A stretch of 64,000 nt of DNA from JACKOB01 sp024234575 (lineage in GTDB: Bacteria; Pseudomonadota; Gammaproteobacteria; Pseudomonadales; Oleiphilaceae), in NCBI GenBank assembly GCA_051208035.1, contig JBPJFZ010000012.1, forward strand, positions 118,209 through 182,208. Reading direction: 5' to 3'. The position numbers and the translations under genes are program-made. The notes beneath the pieces are model-generated. The model did not search any database. It saw only the letters and a program-made list of their open reading frames with translations, and was not told where the DNA came from. Of this stretch, positions 1 through 9,759 are shown piece by piece (the first letter of the stretch is position 1; each line of letters starts with the position of its first letter).

Positions 1-1442
1 CCAATGCCTATAAAAACCTTGGGATTTGCTATGAAAAAGCCGGAAAGCTAACCGAAGCAGCGCAGCACCTTACAAAAAGCTTAACTTTGCAAAGCTCCCA
101 AACACTAGCAGAAAGGCTTGTGCGGATTAAAATTTCAAATCATGAATTTACTAAATTAGATGAGCTCCAACATTTTATTAATCATTACCAGATCAAGGAA
201 TCGCTATACAGACTCCTGGAATTTTTACTTCACAAACTGATGTATGACTGGGTTATATCCATCACTAAAGACGAACTCAGCCTTAACGGTGTTAACCTAT
301 CTCTAGAGCTTATTTTGGTAAAGGCTTTGTTACACACAGATTCGGAAGAATGTATAAGCCGCTGCCATAAGATATTGAGCGAGCATGACTCTCCTTTGGC
401 AGAAACAATTCTTGCTATGGCTTATACTGCGCGAGGCGACCATGAAAAAGGGCTCGCATCATTAAGCGCTTTGCGAGACAGATTTCCTAAAGACGAAGCC
501 ATCAAAATAAACTACTCGCAAGCTCTGCTCAAAGCCGGGCAATTCAAGTTGGGCTACGAAAACTACGCACCAATGGAGTCTAATCGCTCTCCATTTAACC
601 TACCGTTCATTCTCCCAGAAACAAAAGAGCGCTTTGAACACACATTAATATGCATGGACCAGGGAGTTGGGGATCAACTTCGGCACAGTTTGTTTTTAAA
701 AATGCTTTTAGATCATGATTTACATTCACACGTTATCGTTGACCCTCGACTAATCCCTTTGCTTCAGTTAGTCGCCCCCGGCCATAAGTACTACGGCCGG
801 GCATCTGACGTCCCTAAGAGAATCCTGCATCAGCAATGCTACGGCTCACAACTAGGCGCCAATTTTTATCCCGCCCTATCCAAACCTTCTGACGATATAA
901 TACAGGGCTGGATGAGCCAAATCATATCGAAAAGTACTGAGCACATACTTGCTCCGTCCAACAGGCCGTATCTGGGGGTTGCATGGAGAAGTGCCAAGTT
1001 AATTGCTGGACGGGAGTCTTGGTTTCCAGATATAGACTTCATAGCTAACGTAATCAAAGGTGCAGATGTACACCTTGTAGCCTTAAACAGCCAACTGAGC
1101 AAAGAAGAACAGAGGCGGTTAAACGAACTGCCCCTGCCATGCACTACTGTTGATGAGCTCGGAATAGACGCCATGAACGATTTTTTAGCCATGGCAAATC
1201 TTATCAACCAGCTTGATGTTTGCTTACTACCGGCAACCGCTATCGCAGAACAGGCTGCAGCTTTAGCGAAGCCAACTATTTTTCTCGGTGCGGAGGGAGC
1301 TGATCGATGGTCGGTTTCTAAAAATTACCGAAAGGCTTTCCATCCCAACATCAGTTATTTTGGAAAAAAAGACGAAGAAAACTGGCACAATCAACAAACA
1401 GAGATTCGGCAAACATTAAAAGCGCTGCTGGCAAGCAAATGA
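1..1442 (+). CDS. TPR protein with C-terminal glycosyltransferase-like domain, 5' end missing
   Basis: The reading frame is open from base 3, so the gene begins left of the window; the first in-frame initiation-type codon seen here (TTG at 87) is internal. The first residues form a TPR helix pair (LGICYEKAGKLTEAAQHL), and further TPR-like pairs follow (AETILAMAYTARGDHEKG; INYSQALLKAGQFKLGYE). The C-terminal half (from about base 640) contains CMDQGVGDQL and a GT-B-like alpha/beta pattern, resembling the glycosyltransferase-9-like domain often attached to bacterial TPR proteins. No signal peptide or membrane segment is seen in the part present. A role in surface glycan or protein glycosylation is inference only; substrate unknown. 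It converges on nfuA. Confidence 0.7.
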   Translation, partial: NAYKNLGICYEKAGKLTEAAQHLTKSLTLQSSQTLAERLVRIKISNHEFTKLDELQHFINHYQIKESLYRLLEFLLHKLMYDWVISITKDELSLNGVNLSLELILVKALLHTDSEECISRCHKILSEHDSPLAETILAMAYTARGDHEKGLASLSALRDRFPKDEAIKINYSQALLKAGQFKLGYENYAPMESNRSPFNLPFILPETKERFEHTLICMDQGVGDQLRHSLFLKMLLDHDLHSHVIVDPRLIPLLQLVAPGHKYYGRASDVPKRILHQQCYGSQLGANFYPALSKPSDDIIQGWMSQIISKSTEHILAPSNRPYLGVAWRSAKLIAGRESWFPDIDFIANVIKGADVHLVALNSQLSKEEQRRLNELPLPCTTVDELGIDAMNDFLAMANLINQLDVCLLPATAIAEQAAALAKPTIFLGAEGADRWSVSKNYRKAFHPNISYFGKKDEENWHNQQTEIRQTLKALLASK

Positions 1443-1536
1443 CCTTTCATACTTAACACCCACTGTGCTAAGTATGAAGTTCAATATCTAACATCTATTT
1501 ACCAATATGCGACCAATCCAGCGTGATCAAACTAAA

Positions 1537-2115
1537 TTACTGATAATACGCATTATCTGTCACCGAATGATCGGTAACATCTTTTACGCCTTTTAATTCA
1601 GGGATGCGCTCGACCAGTTTCTTCTCGACACCTTCTTTTAAGGTCATAGAAACAGCACTACAGCCTTGGCACCCACCGCCGAATTTCAATACAGCGATAC
1701 CCTCTTTAATTTCTACCAGACTCACCTCACCACCGTGCGACTGAAGCCCTGGGTTAATCTCGGTAATAAGAAAGTAGTTTACCTTTTCTGACAATGGCGA
1801 GTCAGAAGCGATGTTTGGCACCTTTGCATTGGGTGCTTTTATCGTCAACTGCCCTCCCATTTTATCTTTGTCGTAATCGACCACCGCCTCGGCGAGATAA
1901 GGCACACTGATTTTTTCGAGATAGACGATCAGCGATGGATAATCGATCCGCTCATCTTCTTCTTTCACTTCATCAGGCTTGCAATACGCAAGACACGTTT
2001 CGGCAAAACGCGTACCTGGTTGAGAAACAAACATTCTAACCGCCATGCCCTCAACTTCCTGCTTGCCAATTAATTGAGCAAGATACATTTGCGCTGATTC
2101 TGTCACCGTAACCAT
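1537..2115 (-). CDS. nfuA: Fe-S biogenesis protein NfuA
   Basis: Iron-sulfur carrier that delivers 4Fe-4S clusters to client apoproteins in the cytoplasm. It has an N-terminal degenerate A-type (HesB-like) domain followed by a C-terminal NifU-like domain with the cluster-binding CxxC in GGGCQGCS. I chose the ATG at 2115 over the in-frame ATG at 2127: an AGGA Shine-Dalgarno sits 5 bases before the inner ATG, and this start puts the two cysteines at 149 and 152, the E. coli NfuA positions. The product is 192 residues. It is divergent from metH. Confidence 0.95.
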   Translation of the reverse strand: MVTVTESAQMYLAQLIGKQEVEGMAVRMFVSQPGTRFAETCLAYCKPDEVKEEDERIDYPSLIVYLEKISVPYLAEAVVDYDKDKMGGQLTIKAPNAKVPNIASDSPLSEKVNYFLITEINPGLQSHGGEVSLVEIKEGIAVLKFGGGCQGCSAVSMTLKEGVEKKLVERIPELKGVKDVTDHSVTDNAYYQ

Positions 2116-2363
2116 GAATATCCTCATGAAATCTAAGACTGTTTAATTACCAGCAATTCTATGACATCTGAGCGCATCAATAAAGACCTACTGAAAAACT
2201 CGGAATTAACAATTTTGCACTGATTATGGGACACCATAGACAAGACTGACTAACAGAATTCTGGTAACATCGCGCGTCATTACTCGCTTAGCGCTAATCT
2301 ACAGCAGCATATCTAAGACGAACTGTTTTAATAATTGTGACTACCGGCAGACAGATAAAAACG

Positions 2364-5300
2364 ATGAATGACCGTAATAACAGAATCCAAAAACTGAATG
2401 AAGCCCTTAAAAATCGTATTCTGGTGCTCGACGGCGCCATGGGAACGATGATTCAGCGTCAAAAACTGTCTGAAGCAGACTACCGGGGGGAGCGCTTTAA
2501 AGACTATGACAGGGATATTCAGGGTAACAACGACCTGCTCTGCCTGACGCAACCGGATTTAATTCGCAACATTCACAAAGAATATCTGGCAGCCGGCGCT
2601 GACATTGTCGAAACCAATACATTTAACTCGACAGTGGTATCTCAGGCCGACTACGGTATGGAGTCACTGGTATACGAGCTTAATTTTCAGGCGGCCAGAC
2701 TTGCCCGCGAGGCGGCAGATGAGTTTACTGCCGCTAACCCGAACAAACCCCGATTCGTCGCAGGTGCGGTAGGCCCGACCTCTAAAACTGCATCGATATC
2801 ACCGGACGTTAATAATCCGGGGTACCGAAACACATCATTTGATGAGCTGGCTGAAAACTATTACGCCGCGGTAAAAGCACTAGTAGAAGGTGGTGTCGAC
2901 ACCATTCTGATCGAAACAATATTCGATACATTAAATTCGAAAGCAGCAGTTTATGGTACGCAGCGCTATTTTGAAGACGTAGGTTTCAGTTTACCCGTGA
3001 TGATTTCTGGCACCATAACTGACGCCTCCGGCAGAACACTGTCAGGGCAAACCACCGAAGCCTTCTGGAATTCTCTGGCACATGCCAAGCCAATCAGTAT
3101 CGGTCTGAACTGTGCACTAGGAGCTGATGCCCTGCGCCCCTATATGGTCGAGCTTGCCAACAAGGCAGACACCTATACCAGCGCCCACCCTAATGCCGGG
3201 CTGCCCAATGAATTTGGCGAATATGACCAAACCCCCGCAGAAATGGCGGATATCATTGAATCATTCGCCCGTGATGGCCTGGTAAACATTATTGGTGGTT
3301 GCTGTGGTTCCAGCCCGGCACACATCAAAGCCATCGCTGAAAGGGTGGCGAATTATGCTCCCAGACAAATTCCGGACATAAAACCTGCCATGCGCCTGTC
3401 GGGTCTCGAACCGTTTACGGTTGACGAAAATTCATTGTTTGTAAACGTTGGCGAAAGAACCAACGTTACCGGCTCGGCCAAATTTCTTAAACTAATCAAA
3501 GAAGAAGACTATGAGCAGGCACTGGATGTTGCCCGCCAACAGGTCGAAAATGGTGCACAAGTTATCGACATCAATATGGATGAAGGCATGCTGGATGCCT
3601 CCTATGCCATGCAAACCTTCCTGAACCTTATTGCGTCCGAGCCGGATATTTCCCGCGTACCAATAATGGTTGACTCTTCTAAGTGGGAGGCGATTGAAAC
3701 CGGCCTGAAGTGTATTCAGGGTAAAGCTATTGTTAACTCAATCAGCTTAAAAGAAGGTGAAGAAGAATTTATTCAACGCGCTAAAGCCTGCATGAAATAC
3801 GGCGCTGCAGCGGTAATCATGGCTTTTGACGAAGCCGGTCAGGCAGATAGCTTTGCAAGAAAAACAGAGATCTGTAAACGCTCATACGACATCCTTGTCG
3901 GCATTGGTTTTCCGCCTCAGGATATCATTTTTGACCCCAATATTTTCGCCGTGGCGACAGGTATTGAAGAACATAACAACTACGCCGTCGACTTTATTGA
4001 AGCAACCCGCTGGATTCGCCAGAACCTCCCCTACGCCAGCGTATCAGGCGGTGTGAGTAACGTCTCATTCTCTTTTCGCGGCAATAACCATGTAAGAGAG
4101 TCAATACATTCTGTCTTCCTTTATCATGCTATTAAAGCAGGCATGAACATGGGTATCGTTAACCCCGCGCAGCTGGTTATCTACGACGATATCGAGCCTG
4201 AACTAAAAGAACGTGTTGAGGATGTCATTCTCAACCGTCGCCCTGATGGCACAGACCGACTGTTAGAAATCGCCGATCAATTCAAAGGTGAAGTTGGCAA
4301 GAAAAAAGAAGAAGACCTTAGCTGGCGTGAGTGGCCGGTTAAAAAGCGGCTTGAGCATGCCCTCGTCAAAGGCATCACGACATTTATTATCGAAGATACT
4401 GAAGAAGCCCGACTACAGTCTACGAAAACCATTGAGGTCATTGAAGGCCCGCTGATGGAAGGCATGAATGTGGTTGGCGACCTGTTTGGCGATGGCAAAA
4501 TGTTTTTACCACAAGTGGTAAAAAGTGCGCGCGTGATGAAGCAGTCAGTTGCTCACCTCATCCCTTTTATCGAAGCAGAGAAAGGTGGTGCCACTGAAGC
4601 CAAAGGTAAAATTCTCATGGCGACGGTAAAAGGCGATGTGCATGATATCGGTAAGAACATCGTCGGCGTTGTGCTGCAGTGCAACAACTTTGAGGTCATC
4701 GATCTTGGTGTAATGGTGCCTTGCGAAACCATCATTCAAACAGCCTTAAAAGAAAAGGTAGATATCATCGGGCTCAGCGGCCTGATTACACCATCATTGG
4801 ATGAAATGGTTCATTTTGCCAAAGAAATGCAACGTCAAAACCTGAATATCCCGGTAATGATCGGTGGCGCGACTACCTCCAAGGCACACACCGCCGTAAA
4901 AATCGAACCACAATATCAAAACGATATTGCCGTCTATGTTTCGGATGCCTCACGCAGCGTTGGCGTCGCCACGCAACTCATCAGCAAAACACTAAAACAG
5001 GACTTTGTTGCCGACACTCGCAAAGAATATGACGCGGTGCGAATTAGACGCGCTAATAAGGCAGAAAAAACGCCGTTACTGGATTACCAAGAAGCCGTCG
5101 CGAGAAAATTCAGCCCTGACTGGGATAACTACACGCCACCGCAGCCGACATTTACCGGCATAAAAGTTTTCGATAACTATCCATTGGAAGAGTTACTTGA
5201 ATACATCGACTGGACACCGTTTTTTATATCCTGGGATATTTCAGGAAAGTATCCTGCGATATTTGACGACCCCAAGAAAGGTGAAGCGGCAAGAACCTTG

Positions 5301-6053
5301 TTTGACGATGCACAAAAAATGCTGCGTAAAATAATTGATGAGAAACTAATCCAGGCGAAGGCGGTAATCGGCTTCTGGCCAGCTAACAGCAATGGTGCAG
5401 ACGACATCACGGTGGCAGATGATACCGGCAACACCATCGCAACATTGCATCATTTGCGTCAGCAAACCAATAAAAACAATGAACCGCAAAACTACTCACT
5501 GGCAGACTTTGTCGCCCCCAAAAGCACGGGCATTAAAGACCATGTAGGTGCATTTGCGGTTACAACCGGTCTCGGCGCTGATGCTCTGGCAAAATCTTAT
5601 GAAGCGGCCCACGATGATTACAACAGCATCATGGTTAAAGCCCTGGCAGACAGACTCGCAGAAGCATTAGCAGAACGAATGCACCAACGGGTACGCACAG
5701 AATTCTGGGCCTATCAAAGAAGCGAAAACCTAACCAATGAGGAGCTGATAAAAGAGAAATATAGCGGTATTCGCCCTGCTCCCGGTTATCCAGCATGCCC
5801 GGATCACACAGAAAAGGATACTCTGTTTAAGCTTCTTGATGCGACCGCAAAAGCCGACATTAAGCTAACTGAGCATTTTGCAATGCTGCCGGCTGCCTCG
5901 GTAAGCGGCTTTTATTATTCACACCCTCAGTCAAAATATTTTGCTGTCGGCAGAATTGGTAAAGACCAGGTTGAAGACTATGCGCGCCGCAAAGGTATGA
6001 CTGTGTCCGAAGCCGAGCGCTGGTTATCCCCGTCGCTGTCCTACGACACTTGA
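2364..6053 (+). CDS. metH: Cobalamin-dependent methionine synthase MetH
   Basis: Transfers methyl from 5-methyltetrahydrofolate to homocysteine through methylcobalamin, the last step of methionine synthesis. Domains in order: homocysteine-binding barrel with the three zinc cysteines (C250, and C313/C314 in GGCCGSSPAHI), pterin-binding barrel, B12-binding cap and Rossmann domain with the cobalt-ligand histidine in GDVHDIGKN (about residue 760), and a C-terminal SAM-binding reactivation domain. With the ATG at 2364 the protein has 1229 residues, very close to E. coli MetH. An in-frame GTG at 2337 would add 9 residues; neither start has a strong ribosome site. No B12 riboswitch was recognised upstream. 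Confidence 0.97.
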   Translation: MNDRNNRIQKLNEALKNRILVLDGAMGTMIQRQKLSEADYRGERFKDYDRDIQGNNDLLCLTQPDLIRNIHKEYLAAGADIVETNTFNSTVVSQADYGMESLVYELNFQAARLAREAADEFTAANPNKPRFVAGAVGPTSKTASISPDVNNPGYRNTSFDELAENYYAAVKALVEGGVDTILIETIFDTLNSKAAVYGTQRYFEDVGFSLPVMISGTITDASGRTLSGQTTEAFWNSLAHAKPISIGLNCALGADALRPYMVELANKADTYTSAHPNAGLPNEFGEYDQTPAEMADIIESFARDGLVNIIGGCCGSSPAHIKAIAERVANYAPRQIPDIKPAMRLSGLEPFTVDENSLFVNVGERTNVTGSAKFLKLIKEEDYEQALDVARQQVENGAQVIDINMDEGMLDASYAMQTFLNLIASEPDISRVPIMVDSSKWEAIETGLKCIQGKAIVNSISLKEGEEEFIQRAKACMKYGAAAVIMAFDEAGQADSFARKTEICKRSYDILVGIGFPPQDIIFDPNIFAVATGIEEHNNYAVDFIEATRWIRQNLPYASVSGGVSNVSFSFRGNNHVRESIHSVFLYHAIKAGMNMGIVNPAQLVIYDDIEPELKERVEDVILNRRPDGTDRLLEIADQFKGEVGKKKEEDLSWREWPVKKRLEHALVKGITTFIIEDTEEARLQSTKTIEVIEGPLMEGMNVVGDLFGDGKMFLPQVVKSARVMKQSVAHLIPFIEAEKGGATEAKGKILMATVKGDVHDIGKNIVGVVLQCNNFEVIDLGVMVPCETIIQTALKEKVDIIGLSGLITPSLDEMVHFAKEMQRQNLNIPVMIGGATTSKAHTAVKIEPQYQNDIAVYVSDASRSVGVATQLISKTLKQDFVADTRKEYDAVRIRRANKAEKTPLLDYQEAVARKFSPDWDNYTPPQPTFTGIKVFDNYPLEELLEYIDWTPFFISWDISGKYPAIFDDPKKGEAARTLFDDAQKMLRKIIDEKLIQAKAVIGFWPANSNGADDITVADDTGNTIATLHHLRQQTNKNNEPQNYSLADFVAPKSTGIKDHVGAFAVTTGLGADALAKSYEAAHDDYNSIMVKALADRLAEALAERMHQRVRTEFWAYQRSENLTNEELIKEKYSGIRPAPGYPACPDHTEKDTLFKLLDATAKADIKLTEHFAMLPAASVSGFYYSHPQSKYFAVGRIGKDQVEDYARRKGMTVSEAERWLSPSLSYDT

Positions 6054-6135
6054 GGCGAGGCCCAGCCAGGCATTTGATGGCTTTGTTAGTATCATTGGCT
6101 ATTAGGATATTTAAAAATAATCATTTTATGAATAA

Positions 6136-6164
6136 GGGCGAACTGGTATCTTACCGCCCGTTTT
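6136..6164 (+). terminator. Possible metH terminator hairpin
   Basis: GGGC (6136) pairs with GCCC (ending 6159), and an inner GGTA/TACC stem has a 3-base loop; GTTTTC follows. A bulge interrupts the stem, so this is only a weak intrinsic terminator candidate in the metH-cysI gap. Confidence 0.3.
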
Positions 6165-6232
6165 CAAATTTCGACCGTTAATAAAGGTCACCAGATTGAC
6201 GTTGCGCCGCAACAGGATTCAGGTAGAGAAAA

Positions 6233-7909
6233 ATGTACAAATACGACGAACATGATCAAACAATTGTTAACGAGCGGGTTCGCCAGTTTAAGGGTCAAAC
6301 CGATCGATATCTAAAAGGTGAACTTTCTGACGAAGAATTTCTGGCATTACGCCTGCAAAATGGATTGTATATCCAACGTCTGGCACCGATGCTTCGTATT
6401 GCGGTACCTTACGGCATGCTTAATTCGACCCAGGTAAGAAAACTTGCCGAACTTTGCCGCAAGTACGACAAAGGTTATGCACACTTCACGACACGTCAGA
6501 ATGTGCAGTTTAACTGGCCAAAACTTGAGGATGTTCCAAGCATTCTCAGTGAACTTGCCAGCGTTGAAATGCACGCCATACAAACAAGTGGTAACTGTAT
6601 TCGTAACACCACGACGGATCAGTTCGCTGGCGCCATCGGGGATGAAGTAACAGACCCCCGCCCATACTGCGAAATTATTCGCCAGTGGTCTACCTTCCAC
6701 CCAGAATTTGCCTTTCTGCCTAGAAAGTTCAAAATTGCAGTCAATTCGGTTCCAAACAACGATCGTGCTGCAACTTTAGTACACGATATCGGTGTGCAGC
6801 TGGTAAAAGATGCCGACGGCAATATCAGTTACGACATCTACGCAGGTGGTGGTTTAGGCAGAACGCCAATGGTCGCCAGTCTGATTAGAAAACAGCTGCC
6901 AGAACTGGACCTGCTCACCTACCTTGAGGCGATTTTACGTGTATACAATCGATACGGCCGACGGGACAACAAGTACAAAGCTCGTATAAAAATTCTCGTA
7001 AAAGCAATGACGCCAGAGGTATTCGCCGCCAAAGTCGACGAAGAATGGGCGCACATTAAAGCATCTTCAAACCGTCTAACCAGTGCAGAAATCAGCCGGG
7101 TTAAAGCCTTTTTCGTTGACCCCGCGTACGAGGCTCTCGACAACAACCCCGCTGAACTCACCGCAGCACTTGCCAATAACAAGGCCTTTAGCCGTTGGTA
7201 CGAGAGAAACACAGACACCCACAAAAAGCCCGGCTACCGACTGGTAACGTTAACCATGAAAAAACTTGGCACGCCACCAGGGGATGTTAGCGACCGACAA
7301 CTCGAAGCAATTGCCGAACTTGCCGATCAATACAGCTTTGGCGAAGTGCGGGTCACGCACAATCAAAACGTCGTGCTCGCCGATGTAAAACAAAGCGACC
7401 TGTTTGCTCTTTGGGAAAAAGCCTACGAACAAGGCTTTGCAACACCCGTATTAGGTATGTTAACCGACATTATCTGCTGCCCCGGTGGCGACTACTGCTC
7501 ACTGGCAAACGCTAAATCTATTCCCGTCGCGGAACAGATTCAGGCGAAGTTTGACGATCTCGATTACGTCTACGATATCGGTGAGCTTGAGCTAAACATA
7601 TCGGGGTGCATGAACGCCTGTGGTCACCACCATGTAGGACACATTGGTATTCTTGGGGTTGATAAGAAAGGTGCTGAGTTCTATCAGGTATCACTCGGTG
7701 GGTCATCAGGCAAAATTGCCGGGCACACCGACACCGACATCGGTAAAATTCTTGGGCCTTCTTTCGCTCGGGCTGACATGCCAGAAGTCATCGAGAAGCT
7801 GATTACTGTCTATACCGAGAATAGAACTGAAGAAGAGCTATTTATTGATACTTACAGAAGAATTGGAATTGACCCGTTTAAGGAGCGAGTTTATGCGCCA
7901 GCTCATTAA
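6233..7909 (+). CDS. cysI: Nitrite/sulfite reductase hemoprotein (CysI type)
   Basis: Siroheme/4Fe-4S enzyme reducing sulfite to sulfide in assimilatory sulfur metabolism, cytoplasmic. 558 residues with two nitrite/sulfite reductase ferredoxin-like half-domains and two siroheme-binding repeats. The cluster ligands are visible as C-x5-C (CPGGDYC) and C-x3-C (SGCMNAC). This is the single-chain form found in pseudomonads, where a DUF934 gene follows. The stop overlaps the next gene by 17 bases, suggesting translational coupling. A nitrite-specific role cannot be excluded from sequence alone, but the DUF934 partner favours sulfite. Confidence 0.92.
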   Translation: MYKYDEHDQTIVNERVRQFKGQTDRYLKGELSDEEFLALRLQNGLYIQRLAPMLRIAVPYGMLNSTQVRKLAELCRKYDKGYAHFTTRQNVQFNWPKLEDVPSILSELASVEMHAIQTSGNCIRNTTTDQFAGAIGDEVTDPRPYCEIIRQWSTFHPEFAFLPRKFKIAVNSVPNNDRAATLVHDIGVQLVKDADGNISYDIYAGGGLGRTPMVASLIRKQLPELDLLTYLEAILRVYNRYGRRDNKYKARIKILVKAMTPEVFAAKVDEEWAHIKASSNRLTSAEISRVKAFFVDPAYEALDNNPAELTAALANNKAFSRWYERNTDTHKKPGYRLVTLTMKKLGTPPGDVSDRQLEAIAELADQYSFGEVRVTHNQNVVLADVKQSDLFALWEKAYEQGFATPVLGMLTDIICCPGGDYCSLANAKSIPVAEQIQAKFDDLDYVYDIGELELNISGCMNACGHHHVGHIGILGVDKKGAEFYQVSLGGSSGKIAGHTDTDIGKILGPSFARADMPEVIEKLITVYTENRTEEELFIDTYRRIGIDPFKERVYAPAH

Positions 7910-8381
7910 AGACAACCAGATCATCAGTGACACCTGGATAATCTTAACGAAAGAGGAATGTGCTGAGACCATTCCTGCAGGAAATGTTCTGGTGCCGGTA
8001 AAAGTTTGGTTAGCGAATCGCGAAGCCTTGGTAAATCGCCAGGATATTGGTATCTGGTTCGAAGGTGATGACGAGCCAGAGAAAATTGGGGCTGAACTAA
8101 CAAGGTTTCCTGTAATCGCAGTTAACTTCCCCAAATTTGCCGATGGCAGAGGCTATTCGATTGCCCGGCTGATTAAAGAGCGCTATCAGTTTACCGGTGA
8201 GCTTCGGGCTATTGGTGATGTTTTGCGGGATCAGCTTTATTTCTTACAACGTTGCGGGTTTAACTCGTTTCAAGTGCGAGCAGACAGAATCGATGAATCT
8301 GCAATAGAAAGCTTCAAAGATTTTTCAACGGTCTATCAAGCTGCCGCAGACGAAACTCCTGCGTTGTTTCACAAGCGTTAA
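7893..8381 (+). CDS. DUF934 protein, CysI partner
   Basis: 162 residues, starting MRQLIKDNQIISDTW, typical of the DUF934 family encoded next to CysI-type sulfite reductases in proteobacteria. Its biochemical role is not established; it is presumed to assist sulfite reduction, perhaps in electron delivery. The ATG at 7893 was chosen because TAAGGAG lies 7 bases upstream; a longer reading frame upstream lacks such a site and does not match the family N-terminus. No metal-binding cysteine motif or membrane segment is seen. Overlaps cysI by 17 bases. Confidence 0.9.
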   Translation: MRQLIKDNQIISDTWIILTKEECAETIPAGNVLVPVKVWLANREALVNRQDIGIWFEGDDEPEKIGAELTRFPVIAVNFPKFADGRGYSIARLIKERYQFTGELRAIGDVLRDQLYFLQRCGFNSFQVRADRIDESAIESFKDFSTVYQAAADETPALFHKR

Positions 8382-8402
8382 GCTGTATAGTTAACTGCCT
8401 CT

Positions 8403-8440
8403 TACTGCCTGCATGCGAGATCATGACTATGCAGGCAGTA
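8403..8440. terminator. Perfect 12-bp inverted repeat after cysI-DUF934
   Basis: TACTGCCTGCAT (8403-8414) and ATGCAGGCAGTA (8429-8440) form a perfect 12-bp stem around a 14-base loop. There is no U-tract after it (TAAAGAACCC), so it may be a processing or attenuator hairpin rather than a classical terminator. Confidence 0.4.
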
Positions 8441-8552
8441 TAAAGAACCCGACGCTCACCCCAGATAAAGTTTAGTTATTTCATTTTCTCAGTATCAGAT
8501 GCACTATACTTTCAAAGTGTCTTAACCATTCTCGATTATCATGTGATGCTAA

Positions 8553-9737
8553 ATGACTGATATCAACATAATTAATTCGTTCTTTTTAATTTTCTCTGGT
8601 GCGGCACTCTTCGCTTCGTTTGCGCTATACACACGCCAGCCACTTCTTATCGCCTACATAGTTTTAGGTGCGGTAATCGGCCCCTACGGCTTCAACTATG
8701 TTAACGACCCTGACTTACTGGCTGAGTTTTCTAAGATAGGCATTATTTTTTTGCTGTTTCTTCTCGGTCTGGACATGCAGCCAAAAAATTTAGCCACGAT
8801 GCTACAAAAAGCCACCCTGGTGGCACTTGGCAGTTCGGCGGTATTCCTTGCCATTGGCTACTCGGTTGGAGTACTGGCAGACTTCTCCCAGAGGGAATCG
8901 TTAATCATTGGCGTGGCGATGATGTTTTCTAGCACCATCATCGGTATTAAATTACTGCCGACAACCGTCCTGCATCACAAACACACCGGTGAACTTGTTG
9001 TCGGACTGTTGTTATTACAAGATCTGATCGCCATCATCGTGTTATTAATACTGGGCGGACACCAGAATTCTAATAACGAAGCCCCCACGCTATCGGTTGT
9101 ACAATTTCTGATAACGATGGTTAATCTGCCGCTGTTGATAATATTTGCTTTCTTTTCTGTGCGAATCGTTTTACTACGAGTGATACGCAAGTTCGACCGT
9201 TTTCACGAATTCATTTTTCTTGTTGCGATTGGCTGGTGCTTAGGCATAGCAGAACTAGCACATTATGTTGGGCTATCCCATGAAATCGGCGCGTTTATTG
9301 CCGGTATCAGCCTGGCCACCAGCCCTATTTCTTTATATATCGCTGAACACTTAAAGCCGCTGCGGGATTTCTTTTTGATTCTTTTCTTTTTCAGCCTTGG
9401 TGCCAGCTTTAACCTTTCACTATTGGCAGAAATATTAATTCCATCACTAATATTGGCTTTTATTGTTCTGCTGGCGAAACCGGTAACGTTTCACCTTCTG
9501 CTCAAAACCATCAAGGAGCCACCCAGCATTTCCTGGGAGGTAGGGGTCAGATTAGGACAAATCAGTGAGTTCTCGTTATTGATTGCATTTCTGGCAACCA
9601 GTACGCAACTTATCAGTGAAAGTGCCTCAACGCTGATTCAGGCAACGGCAATCATTACATTTTTGGTCAATAGCTATATGGTGATCTTTCGCTACCCCAG
9701 CCCCATCGCGATTTCAGACAAACTGCGAAGGGACTGA
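8553..9737 (+). CDS. CPA2-family monovalent cation:proton antiporter
   Basis: Inner-membrane protein of 394 residues with about 11-12 hydrophobic segments, matching the Na+/H+ exchanger (KefB/KefC-like) domain. Family-typical stretches include IGIIFLLFLLGLDMQP, VGVAMMFSSTIIG-type helix contents and the conserved ISLATSPISLYIAEHLKPLR region. Unlike KefB/KefC it stops right after the membrane domain: there is no TrkA-N (RCK) nucleotide-binding domain, so ligand gating of the Kef kind is not expected. Ion specificity (K+ or Na+) cannot be read from sequence. It stands alone, convergent with acuI. Confidence 0.85.
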   Translation: MTDINIINSFFLIFSGAALFASFALYTRQPLLIAYIVLGAVIGPYGFNYVNDPDLLAEFSKIGIIFLLFLLGLDMQPKNLATMLQKATLVALGSSAVFLAIGYSVGVLADFSQRESLIIGVAMMFSSTIIGIKLLPTTVLHHKHTGELVVGLLLLQDLIAIIVLLILGGHQNSNNEAPTLSVVQFLITMVNLPLLIIFAFFSVRIVLLRVIRKFDRFHEFIFLVAIGWCLGIAELAHYVGLSHEIGAFIAGISLATSPISLYIAEHLKPLRDFFLILFFFSLGASFNLSLLAEILIPSLILAFIVLLAKPVTFHLLLKTIKEPPSISWEVGVRLGQISEFSLLIAFLATSTQLISESASTLIQATAIITFLVNSYMVIFRYPSPIAISDKLRRD

Positions 9738-9759
9738 GAAAAAGACACCTCAAAAGCGC

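Noticed and set aside
866..1207. Open frame of 113 codons antisense to the TPR gene
   Set aside because: Low-complexity translation without a known domain, fully inside a well-supported gene; one of many antisense shadows in the window.
2254..2263. CAGAATTCTG palindrome upstream of metH
   Set aside because: A 10-base palindrome is expected by chance over this length, and the flanks do not extend it.
2128..2363. Possible cobalamin or SAM riboswitch before metH
   Set aside because: No B12-box-like or SAM-aptamer-like conserved sequence or stem array was recognised in this gap.
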